Source of the DNA: Chitinophagales bacterium
GTDB lineage: Bacteria; Bacteroidota; Bacteroidia; Chitinophagales; Chitinophagaceae
Direction of reading: 5' to 3'
Assembly (NCBI GenBank): GCA_015655015.1
Contig: JAATFV010000116.1
Location: 248,001-312,000 of the forward strand
DNA length: 64,000 nt
Every line of letters starts with the position of its first letter. Positions within the stretch are counted from its first letter, which is position 1. The notes below the pieces were generated by a model. It had not been told where the DNA came from and searched no databases. It worked only from the letters and a program-made list of their open reading frames with translations. A program made the translations under genes and the position numbers. Below are positions 17,368-24,140 of this stretch, piece by piece.

Positions 17368-17831
17368 ATAGTATTAAATCTATTAAAAATTCAGCATCCC
17401 TCCTCCCGACTCGCTCTTTTCAGCATTATTCCCTGCTCATCCTTTCATTTTAGCATGGACAGATGTTCCGCCAGGCCGATAAATTCCTGCCCGGGTCAAT
17501 AAATTCCTGCATCCTGTTTATCCTTCAGATTCAATACTATAAAGAGGGACGGTGGTGAGCCGGCTCATTTCTTTAAATATACGATTGAAATATACAGGAA
17601 CGGAAATACCCGGTATACAAACGAGCAGCAAATCATAAACAATTAAATATCAATTAGTTGAATCTACCGGTTCATATATCGGCCACCTGACATAGGGGTA
17701 TTTCTTTACATAACTACGTGGTATACAATTCAATCGCTGTCATTTTCGTTCTATAATAAGTTTAAAGACCCTCAAAAAAGTAATATTTTAGCGAATCCGG
17801 TTACATGTCATCCTTCAGAACCTACTAATAT
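17368..17831. other. Long divergent gap between fucosidase and ECF sigma genes
   Basis: No coding sequence is seen in this 464 bp. It contains a 20-bp-period direct repeat (17479-17510), a 13-bp-period AAATATAC pair (about 17575-17598), and at its right edge the GGTTACAT element listed separately. Otherwise it is AT-rich and unassigned. Confidence 0.6.
17479..17510. repeat. Direct repeat ATAAATTCCTGC, two copies
   Basis: ATAAATTCCTGC occurs at 17479-17490 and 17499-17510, a 20-bp period, in the gap upstream of the fucosidase. Confidence 0.8.
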
Positions 17832-17833
17832 AT
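17799..17833 (+). promoter_or_regulatory. ECF-type element, site A (GGTTACAT-16-TACTAATATAT)
   Basis: GGTTACAT at 17799-17806 and TACTAATATAT at 17823-17833 are 16 nt apart. The same two blocks with the same spacing recur at 19243-19277. The layout resembles the -35/-10 of an ECF sigma promoter, so it may reflect autoregulation. The difficulty is that the right block overlaps the ATG of the sigma gene, so either that transcript starts inside the annotated gene or the block has another role. Confidence 0.45.
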
Positions 17834-18434
17834 GAAAGTCGCAGAGCAATATACTGATGCCGAATTGATAGCTGCAATCGGTGATCCCAGAGACCTGAAC
17901 AAAGCTATTTTATCTCTTTATCAGCAATATTCTGAGACCACGGGAGCCGCCATTATTCATTATGGGGGTAGCCGTCAGGATGCGGAAGATGTCTTCCAGG
18001 AAACCGTCGTAGCCTTTATCGAGATCGCAAAAAAGGGCAAATTCCGGATGGAAGCCAGTATCAAAACGTTCCTGGCATCCATTGCAAAGAATATCTGGCT
18101 CAATGAGCTGAAGAGAAGAGAAAGAGCCGGTTACCGGGAAAAACAGTTTGAATATGGCCGGGACCAGAATGAGATAGATGTGAGTCATCATATCAGCGAT
18201 CTGGAGAAGAAACGCCAATTACGCGAATTAGTATATAAGCTGGGAGAGCCTTGCCAAAAGATATTGATGCTGTTCTATTATGAGAACCTGTCCATGAAAG
18301 AAATAGTCGACCACCTGCCTTATGAAAATGAGCAGGTCGTACGAAATAAAAAATATAAATGCCTGCAGCAATTGACCGGGCTCATTAAAGACAACCCTCT
18401 CATTGCTATGCAGATAAAGGAAATCGCTAAATAA
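17832..18434 (+). CDS. ECF-type RNA polymerase sigma factor
   Basis: This 200-residue protein has region 2 (AIIHYGGSRQDAEDVFQETVVAF, about residues 38-60, then ASIKTFLASIAKNIWLNELKRR) and region 4 (LGEPCQKILMLFYYENLSMKEIVDHLPY, about residues 138-166, with the following recognition helix). It would redirect RNA polymerase to a small set of promoters. It starts 7 bp-linked with the TPR/anti-sigma-like gene downstream, typical of an ECF and its membrane partner. The GGTTACAT element before it may be its own target. It differs from FecI-type sigma factors in that no FecR or SusC follows. Confidence 0.93.
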   Translation: MKVAEQYTDAELIAAIGDPRDLNKAILSLYQQYSETTGAAIIHYGGSRQDAEDVFQETVVAFIEIAKKGKFRMEASIKTFLASIAKNIWLNELKRRERAGYREKQFEYGRDQNEIDVSHHISDLEKKRQLRELVYKLGEPCQKILMLFYYENLSMKEIVDHLPYENEQVVRNKKYKCLQQLTGLIKDNPLIAMQIKEIAK

Positions 18435-18440
18435 ATACCT

Positions 18441-19205
18441 ATGTCAGACAATCAGACGCCATTAATCGATCATTTTGATAACAGCCTTCACGGTAAGGGA
18501 TCCCCCGAAATGGAGCAACGCATCAGCAATGATCCTGCCATTGCCGAAGAATGGCATACTATCAATTTAGCGGTGGACGCTGTGCGGAATGCCGGTTTAT
18601 ATGAGCAGGTTGGCGCTGTGAAGTCCATATGGCTGGCACAGCAAGCGGCCCCTGCAACACCTAAAGGAGCTGCTATCCGCTCCCTCTACCGGAACACTTT
18701 ACGTGTAGCGGCTTGTATCGTCATCCTAACCGGAGGAGCGGCTATTTTTAAATATACAACGACCAGCTCTGCCGGGATCTACGAAAAATATTATTCTACC
18801 TACACATTAAATACAAGTCGGGGCACTGGAACGCAGAGCGCGATAGAAGAGGCGTATAATAAGAAGAGCTGGACAGAAGTAGTCAATCTGTTTAATGCAG
18901 CGAAAGAGAAAAACAACCAATCTTATTTCCTGGCAGGGATCGCCGATCTCGAATTAAAAAAGTACGATGTGGCCATCGATAAATTCCAACAGGTAATCGC
19001 TGCCAATGTTCAGTCCGGCAGCGATTACTTCCAGGATGAAGCTGAGTTCTATTTAGCCATGAGCTGGCTTGGCCGTAACGATGTGAATGAAGCAATACCT
19101 CTTTTGGAGAAAATAAGGGACAATAAAAGCCATCTATTTCATGATATCGTCGCCAAAATGTCTTTTACGGACCTTCGGATCGCCCAATACAAGAGCCATA
19201 AATAA
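18441..19205 (+). CDS. Anti-sigma-like membrane protein with TPR repeats
   Basis: This 254-residue protein begins with a cytoplasmic segment like Bacteroidota anti-sigma factors (IDHFDNSLHGKGSPEMEQRISNDPAIAEEW). A single membrane helix follows (about residues 85-105, VAACIVILTGGAAIF). The C-terminal part is TPR-like (SYFLAGIADLELKKYDVAIDKFQQVI, then FYLAMSWLGRNDVNEAIPLLEKI). It starts 6 bp after the sigma gene. The likely role is to hold the sigma factor and sense an envelope partner through the TPRs; the convergent TPR-CHAT protein is a possible partner. That link is inference. Confidence 0.75.
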   Translation: MSDNQTPLIDHFDNSLHGKGSPEMEQRISNDPAIAEEWHTINLAVDAVRNAGLYEQVGAVKSIWLAQQAAPATPKGAAIRSLYRNTLRVAACIVILTGGAAIFKYTTTSSAGIYEKYYSTYTLNTSRGTGTQSAIEEAYNKKSWTEVVNLFNAAKEKNNQSYFLAGIADLELKKYDVAIDKFQQVIAANVQSGSDYFQDEAEFYLAMSWLGRNDVNEAIPLLEKIRDNKSHLFHDIVAKMSFTDLRIAQYKSHK

Positions 19206-19242
19206 TTGAAAAGCAATAAATTTAAAATTTTACTCCTCTTTC

Positions 19243-19294
19243 GGTTACATTATGTTCGAATGGAAGTACTAATATATAGACGTACTAATATATA
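19243..19294 (+). promoter_or_regulatory. ECF-type element, site B, with duplicated right block
   Basis: GGTTACAT (19243-19250), a 16-nt spacer and TACTAATATAT (19267-19277) repeat site A exactly in both blocks and spacing. The right block is duplicated 16 bp further on (GTACTAATATATA at 19266-19278 and 19282-19294). It points into the gap and towards the antisense strand of the CHAT gene; no long product is visible downstream. Confidence 0.45.
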
Positions 19295-19376
19295 AGAGAG
19301 CAAACAGCCCGTTTATTAATCCAACAAGACCCAGATCCGGTGAAAAGTCTCTTATCCCGGAAACCACCCGGATCCC

Positions 19377-19515
19377 ATGAAAAGCAGATGGACCTCCCAT
19401 GAAAAGCAGACTGCCATCCTTTGAAAAACAGATCAGCATCTTATGAAAGACAAGATCTGAGCCCGATGAAAAAGAATCCCCGATCTATGAAAAAAGGATC
19501 CTCATGAAAGACCTG
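19377..19515. repeat. Degenerate ~22-bp repeat array of ATGAAA units
   Basis: Seven units start at 19377, 19399, 19421, 19443, 19466, 19487 and 19504. The first four are spaced exactly 22 bp, then 23, 21 and 17. The best unit start is ATGAAAAGCAGA. The units diverge progressively along the array. A looser GTGAAAAG occurs upstream at about 19340. Confidence 0.85.
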
Positions 19516-19650
19516 CCATTTCATAAACCATTTCCTACCTCCTTTAAATCCTTCTGATTCTATGAACTTATTTTCAAATTCTTTGTGAAAAACCATGATC
19601 GAAAAAAGTCGGCGTACCCTGAAAAACGAGCATTTAGCATAGGTGCATTT

Positions 19651-22560
19651 TTATTTAATACCGGCGTTGTTAAATAACGTCGACTTTTTTTTCCTCCTTT
19701 TTAGCCCAACAAAAAAAAGAACCCCCAGAAAGGCCGCCAGCAACCCCGCCTTGTAGTAATACCCCATCCCCGCTGTATATACAGGTTCCGTATTTCCGAT
19801 CAGTATAAGATGAGCCCAGTAGGCAGGACTTTTATTAAGCGCATCACTTTTGAGATAATCCAGCTTGGCCTGCCGTAAAGCTTTTGATTTTGTATAGCCT
19901 TTTTGCAGGTATATATGGAATTTCTCCAGGATAAAGGACGTCGCTTTATCATCTGCTTTCCAAAGGCTATTGATCGAACTCTCGCAGCCTGCATAGGCAA
20001 ATGCCCGCGCCAGGCTGATCACCCCTTCATTGCTCACCAATTCTCCCTGACCTGTTTCACAGGCGCTGATGATCACCAGTTTGGTAGCATTCATGTTAAG
20101 GCCATAGAGCTCCTCCAGGAATAAACGGTCTTCAGAAGGAGAGCTCTCCCGGGCAGTATCCCGACCGGTAATCAGAACGTTGTTCCGGGCAGTACCCAGA
20201 TCGGTGGTCAGAATGTTGCTCCGGGCGCTATCCCGATCGGTGGCGGGATCATTATGCCGGGGATAGAAAGCAATGTAGGAGGCGGCGGCATTTTCGATAG
20301 AGGAAACCGCATGAGTGGCAAGATGTACAATAGGATATTTATTGATCTCTTTTAAGAACTGTTCTTTAGTAGCCAGGCTGTCGATATACACCGCCCCTTT
20401 CAAACCGGCAACCTCCTCCCGGGAAGCAGGCAGCTGGCTGAACGAAACAGAACCGGACTGATCAAAGCCCCCGCCTTTCCCCGCAAAAGGAGCAAACGCC
20501 AGGACCTTCACAGCGCTGTCACCGGACGGGGCCGGGGCAGAGAGTCCCAACAACCTGGAGGAAAACCGGTAGCTGATCGTCGTCGTTTCCAACAGCGTCT
20601 TCGTACCTGAGCCGGCAGGCAGGGACTCAAATGGAAGAAAATAAAGGAAGCCGTCAGGAATGATGATCCATTCATCCTTTCCGGGGATCATCGTTTGTAT
20701 GGGCTTTATCAGCTGCTGGTATAACCGGGAGCCGATGACGGCTCCCTTGAATTTCCGGCCGTTCTCTGTCGTTTTTAATAGTCTCAGCCAATCCCCCACA
20801 TCCTCCTCCAGTTTGGATAAGGAATCGATGCGGGTATAGGCAAAGGAAGATTGGGTAAGCAGGAATACATGCAGCGCCTCTTTCGTAACATAAAAGCTCA
20901 TCACAACCTGCTGACCGTCCAGGTGCTGCTGCAGCTCTTTAATGCCCGGTGACGAATCATCGTATTTCAACTTATAATAACTCCCATTTTGCTCCAGCTC
21001 TTTTTGCAGGCGCGATAGCTCTATCTCATAACCGGCTTTTTCCCCGGCGATCTTTTCCACTGCTTTGCCGTCGGCCTCTTCACTCTTCACATTCAGGCGG
21101 GCGATATTGTATTTGATATTCCTTTCGCGTTGCAGTAAGGCGGAGTCCTTCCCCGGCATTTGTTTGAAAGTCCTTTCCTTCAGATTCGCAGTAATGATGG
21201 ACGCTTTATTCTTCTCGCTGATCCCGAAAGCCTGTTCAAGATAATGGTCAGCGGGATGTAATTTGTGGAGTTCCAGGCATACGGCTAAGGCGCCCTGGTA
21301 TACCTCTCCGTTATTCTTCTTCAGGAATATTTTTGCAGCATCCGTATCATAGCTCTTTTCAATATAGCGCAACAGGGATAAGGCAGCTTTATACGCTTCA
21401 TAGGAAGCCGCTAAATATGCTTCTTTGGGCTCTGTCCTGTACAGGCGTTCGAAGAAATCTGCCTTTTTAAACAAGGCATCGAATAACCGATAGGAAGCAA
21501 ATGTCCCTGTGAAATTGGAAGGATTCGAAAAAATGTCCTCCTTATTAAAATTCCGGGAAAAGATAATAATGGCTTTCTGAAGGCTCTTTAAGGCAGCCAT
21601 ATATAACTGCTGGCCGGCAAGCAGGTCAGCCCTGTACAGATCATTTACTCCAAAGTCCAGTTCATTCAGCCTGGCGGCATTTCCGGGGGTTTGCAATTGA
21701 TCCAGGCACCAGGCCGAAGAATCGAACCGGTGTAATTGCAACTGTGCATACCCCATTTCGTTGAAGACCCGGGGCATTTTTTGGGCATTCACCTTTCTGA
21801 AACAGGCCAGCGCTTCCCCGTATTTATCCAGGGAAGCATAGGCCATGCCCATATTCAGGTAGATATGATCGGTAAAGATGCGGTAACGAAGGATCTTATT
21901 ATAGATCGCCAGCGATTCCCGGAATAATCCAAGCTGAAAATAAGAAGTAGCGATATTCGTCTCAAGAGTGACCGCAAACGAAGTATCAAAAGGCTGTTTG
22001 CTTTTGAGTATCTCAAGAGCCCGGGTGAAATAATTCTTTGTCTGCTGATAATTTCCATTATCATAATACAGGACACCCAATGTATTATATAACCTGATCT
22101 CGTCGTCCTGGTCCCGGAACCGGCTGGCCATGGCCTCTGCTTTGAGCAGGAAATAGTTGGCGGAGTCGAAATTGGTGAGGTTGTAATAACTTGCCCCGGC
22201 ATAGATATAGGCTACAAAACGTAAAGAATCTTTTTGCTTATGAAAATCCAACGCCTTGCAATAAGCCTCTTTGGCCCCTGCGTAATCATATTTAACATCC
22301 AATAAGATCCCTTTTTTCAGCCAGGACTGGAAAAAAAGGGTGTCCTTATCCTTAAAGTCCGGGGATCGTTGGAGCTCTCCGATCACCTGTTCAAAACCGG
22401 CCAATGCAGTGCTGTCATTAGCAGGCGTGGAAACGGGAAGACGAAACAGCTCATCCGCCTTATGATATAATTCAAGGATCCGGCTTAATGGCGTACCGGG
22501 ATTGCCAAAATTCAGGAAGGTCAATACCAGTAAAATAACTAAGGTCAGGCTTATTTTCAC
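19651..22560 (-). CDS. TPR-CHAT domain protein (caspase-like protease fold)
   Basis: This protein of about 969 residues has an N-terminal hydrophobic segment, many TPR repeats over the first half, and a C-terminal CHAT domain. The expected catalytic dyad is visible: His in HLATHA (codon near 20311) and Cys in ISACETGQG (codon near 20059). A membrane helix (LLAAFLGVLFFVGL) and a basic tail end it. CHAT proteins are caspase-related cysteine proteases, often activated by partners. I prefer the GTG at 22560, which opens directly into the hydrophobic segment. The ATG at 22608 would add residues encoded by a 16-bp repeat. A 12-residue in-frame tandem repeat lies between the two catalytic motifs. 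Confidence 0.88.
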   Translation of the reverse strand: MKISLTLVILLVLTFLNFGNPGTPLSRILELYHKADELFRLPVSTPANDSTALAGFEQVIGELQRSPDFKDKDTLFFQSWLKKGILLDVKYDYAGAKEAYCKALDFHKQKDSLRFVAYIYAGASYYNLTNFDSANYFLLKAEAMASRFRDQDDEIRLYNTLGVLYYDNGNYQQTKNYFTRALEILKSKQPFDTSFAVTLETNIATSYFQLGLFRESLAIYNKILRYRIFTDHIYLNMGMAYASLDKYGEALACFRKVNAQKMPRVFNEMGYAQLQLHRFDSSAWCLDQLQTPGNAARLNELDFGVNDLYRADLLAGQQLYMAALKSLQKAIIIFSRNFNKEDIFSNPSNFTGTFASYRLFDALFKKADFFERLYRTEPKEAYLAASYEAYKAALSLLRYIEKSYDTDAAKIFLKKNNGEVYQGALAVCLELHKLHPADHYLEQAFGISEKNKASIITANLKERTFKQMPGKDSALLQRERNIKYNIARLNVKSEEADGKAVEKIAGEKAGYEIELSRLQKELEQNGSYYKLKYDDSSPGIKELQQHLDGQQVVMSFYVTKEALHVFLLTQSSFAYTRIDSLSKLEEDVGDWLRLLKTTENGRKFKGAVIGSRLYQQLIKPIQTMIPGKDEWIIIPDGFLYFLPFESLPAGSGTKTLLETTTISYRFSSRLLGLSAPAPSGDSAVKVLAFAPFAGKGGGFDQSGSVSFSQLPASREEVAGLKGAVYIDSLATKEQFLKEINKYPIVHLATHAVSSIENAAASYIAFYPRHNDPATDRDSARSNILTTDLGTARNNVLITGRDTARESSPSEDRLFLEELYGLNMNATKLVIISACETGQGELVSNEGVISLARAFAYAGCESSINSLWKADDKATSFILEKFHIYLQKGYTKSKALRQAKLDYLKSDALNKSPAYWAHLILIGNTEPVYTAGMGYYYKAGLLAAFLGVLFFVGLKRRKKKSTLFNNAGIK
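20149..20247. repeat. In-frame 36-bp tandem repeat inside the CHAT gene
   Basis: Units start at 20149, 20185 and 20221 (36-bp period, the third partial), each beginning CCGGGC. They encode repeated 12-residue segments containing RDSAR / LGTAR / RDTAR between the His and Cys motifs of the CHAT domain. The length keeps the frame, so a surface loop has been expanded. Confidence 0.9.
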
Positions 22561-22564
22561 GCCG

Positions 22565-22612
22565 ATGAAGTTACAAAAACATGAAGTCACAAAAACATGA
22601 AGCCACAAAAAA
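22565..22612. repeat. Three 16-bp tandem repeats before the CHAT gene
   Basis: Units at 22565-22580, 22581-22596 and 22597-22612 share ATGAAG, then TYAC or CCAC, then AAAAA. They lie just upstream of the GTG start of the CHAT gene on the minus strand and overlap the end of the adjacent terminator T-tract. Confidence 0.85.
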
Positions 22613-22639
22613 AAGGCGATGGATAATTATCCATCGCCT
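22606..22639 (-). terminator. Intrinsic terminator of the lipoprotein gene
   Basis: On the minus strand AGGCGATGGAT (22629-22639 reversed) pairs with ATCCATCGCCT (22614-22624) in an 11-bp perfect stem with a 4-nt loop, followed by eight T residues. It lies about 55 bp after the lipoprotein stop and separates it from the CHAT gene. Confidence 0.9.
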
Positions 22640-22693
22640 GGGACCTGGTATCTGACCTATTGAAAATCTGATCTTATTTGTTTGAAGGTTATC

Positions 22694-23620
22694 CTATCTG
22701 CTCCGGACGATAAAGATGAGCGGCGGCCTTGGGTTACTGGTCGTACTGATCAGGTTCCCCGTCAATATATTGTCGAGTTTTGTGAGCAGGCCAATGATCA
22801 GTCCCGGATTCATCTGGGATTTACTATAATAGTATTCGAACTGGACATCTATATGCTGCAGGGCGCTATTGCTCGCATCATTGATCCGGTAGTAAATGGG
22901 GATCACCGCACTCTTCACTCCATTCAGCGGTAATAGACCGAATACCCCTCCCAGCAGGCTGGTCCCATTGAGTGTTTTTTCCAGGTCGATCACCCCGGTG
23001 GATTTATCGATGACCACTCTCGCGTTGGTCGCCGATCCGGTAACGTCGAAGGCGCAACCGCTGCCGCTGCTACAGGCAGCAGCCATGTACGCATTGGCAT
23101 CGTAATAGGGTACAGCCGTCGTCGCTCCGTCTGATAAGACATATATGCTGTCCATGTACGCGGCTCCGCCGATGATCAGGGTATTCAGACAGGTATCGTT
23201 GGTCCCGCTCTTTACAAAACCGATAGCATAACGCATCCCTGTCTCACTCTTCGTTACGTCGATAGCCCCCGTAAGGGAATCGATGACCAGACCGATAGGC
23301 CATGAAAAATATTTACCTGGCCCGGGATCATTTGTGGGATGGACAATATAATCCTGGCTCGTTGCCGGCTGCGGAAAAATAATCGAATCCCCGTAGTTAG
23401 GAGCATAAGCACATCCGGTGACGGCCGTTTGCGGGTAAGGCGGCGTAGTCGCCACAGAATCCGGCTTTTTGACCGGAACGGTGTCTTGCGGCAGCTGGGT
23501 GGAATCTTGCGTCTGGCCGGTAGGCCCGGCGCCGGCCCGCGAAAGAGACTTCTGGCAAGCCAGCACCGTCAGGCATATAGCCAGGAACAACAAAGAATAT
23601 AGGTGTGTATTTTTTTTCAT
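22694..23620 (-). CDS. Lipoprotein of unknown function
   Basis: This 308-residue protein has a signal peptide with a lipobox (CLTVLAC, Cys near residue 22), then a Pro/Thr/Gln-rich linker to about residue 65. Two similar beta-rich segments follow (GLVIDSLTGAIDVTKSETG and VVIDKSTGVIDLEKTLNG), resembling an Ig-like or cadherin-like repeat. The protein is probably on the outer membrane or periplasmic side. No enzymatic motif was seen. It has its own terminator and an upstream region with two overlapping palindromes, so it is probably a separately regulated monocistronic gene. I do not recognise its family. Confidence 0.8.
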   Translation of the reverse strand: MKKNTHLYSLLFLAICLTVLACQKSLSRAGAGPTGQTQDSTQLPQDTVPVKKPDSVATTPPYPQTAVTGCAYAPNYGDSIIFPQPATSQDYIVHPTNDPGPGKYFSWPIGLVIDSLTGAIDVTKSETGMRYAIGFVKSGTNDTCLNTLIIGGAAYMDSIYVLSDGATTAVPYYDANAYMAAACSSGSGCAFDVTGSATNARVVIDKSTGVIDLEKTLNGTSLLGGVFGLLPLNGVKSAVIPIYYRINDASNSALQHIDVQFEYYYSKSQMNPGLIIGLLTKLDNILTGNLISTTSNPRPPLIFIVRSR

Positions 23621-23656
23621 GGATTGGGATCGATTAAGTGTTAATACCTAACAAAA

Positions 23657-23680
23657 TAGTAAATATTTACTAATTAGTAA
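23657..23680. promoter_or_regulatory. Two overlapping palindromes upstream of the lipoprotein gene
   Basis: TAGTAAATATTTACTA (23657-23672) and TTACTAATTAGTAA (23667-23680) are both perfect palindromes and overlap, giving three alternating TAGTAA/TTACTA half-sites. They lie 37-60 bp before the lipoprotein start on the minus strand. A dimeric regulator could bind there; this is inference. Confidence 0.55.
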
Positions 23681-23787
23681 CAGCCGCGGAGGGAATTGTA
23701 ACCGGGAAAAGGAGAATTTCCTTTTTATTTTAAAATACACTGACAATCAAATAGTTATATCTTTTTTTAAAAAAACTTTGTCCGCCG

Positions 23788-23822
23788 GGTTACATCTTTA
23801 TTCCCAGGATTGACTACTTTAT
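23788..23822 (+). promoter_or_regulatory. ECF-like element, site C
   Basis: GGTTACAT at 23788-23795 is followed after the same 16-nt spacer by GACTACTTTAT (23812-23822), which matches the right block of sites A and B at 8 of 11 positions. It lies 34 bp before the small ORF and points towards a downstream terminator, which fits a promoter. Confidence 0.4.
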
Positions 23823-23855
23823 GACACCCAAATAGCAAAAACCTAATTTATACCG

Positions 23856-24005
23856 ATGAATCAGGAAATAAGAGAGATGGTAGGCCAGGCCTTATTGATC
23901 GACAACAAAAGATTCCTTTACTGCATCAGCTTTATCGGAATGCATTATATAACGTATCCTGGTCTGCTCACACATATCGTATTGCAGCCTGGTAAATTCA
24001 ATTAA
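23856..24005 (+). CDS. Small ORF, 49 residues, unknown
   Basis: An ATG-TAA frame of 50 codons lies between candidate ECF-like site C and a strong plus-strand terminator. The peptide starts MNQEIREMVGQALL, has a hydrophobic middle (FLYCISFIGMHYITYPGLL) and ends PGKFN. No family is recognised and no ribosome-binding site is visible, as is usual for this phylum. Its support comes from the flanking promoter-like element and terminator. The alternative is a non-coding small RNA of about 300 nt covering 23825-24133, or a decayed gene fragment. Confidence 0.35.
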   Translation: MNQEIREMVGQALLIDNKRFLYCISFIGMHYITYPGLLTHIVLQPGKFN

Positions 24006-24009
24006 ACAA

Positions 24010-24038
24010 CATGTAGCGTATAAACCTCATGTAGCGTA
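24010..24038. repeat. Direct repeat CATGTAGCGTA, two copies
   Basis: CATGTAGCGTA occurs at 24010-24020 and 24028-24038, an 18-bp period, just after the stop codon of the small ORF. Confidence 0.8.
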
Positions 24039-24099
24039 CCCTTTTTACTGCGTAAACAGTAGTGTTTCTTAGTTAGTTTGAAGAAGATTTGCAACAGCA

Positions 24100-24133
24100 A
24101 GCCGGGTAAATTCCTTTATCCGGCTCTTTTTTT
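24100..24133 (+). terminator. Plus-strand intrinsic terminator of an unannotated transcript
   Basis: AGCCGGGTAAA (24100-24110) pairs with TTTATCCGGCT (24115-24125) through a 4-nt loop with one G-T wobble, followed by CTTTTTTT. The T-tract is on the plus strand only. No annotated plus-strand gene precedes it for several kilobases, so it implies a transcript from the 23.8-kb region. Confidence 0.8.
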
Positions 24134-24140
24134 GCCAGGA

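Larger units (their letters stand above)
19206..19650. other. Gap between TPR and CHAT genes
   Basis: This 445-bp gap between convergent genes has no recognisable long gene. It holds ECF-type site B, a duplicated TACTAATATATA block and a 22-bp-period ATGAAA array. Several ATGAAA units open micro-ORFs of about 5-17 codons; two of them (from 19377 and 19399) encode similar 15-residue peptides beginning MKSR and ending IL. Confidence 0.6.
23621..24140. other. Gap holding palindromes and a small unannotated transcription unit
   Basis: This 520-bp gap between the lipoprotein gene and the GH127 gene contains the palindromes at 23657-23680, ECF-like site C, a 49-codon ORF, a CATGTAGCGTA direct repeat and a plus-strand terminator; each is listed separately. 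Together they look like a short plus-strand transcript of about 300 nt. Confidence 0.55.

Noticed and set aside
19377..19515. CRISPR-like array
   Set aside because: Units are 22 bp or less apart, with no unique spacers of 25-40 bp and no cas genes nearby; the units are tandem and degenerate.
22561..22608. ATG start of the CHAT gene at 22608
   Set aside because: The extra 16 residues come from a 16-bp repeat and add Cys-rich sequence before a clean hydrophobic start; the GTG at 22560 is preferred, though not proved.
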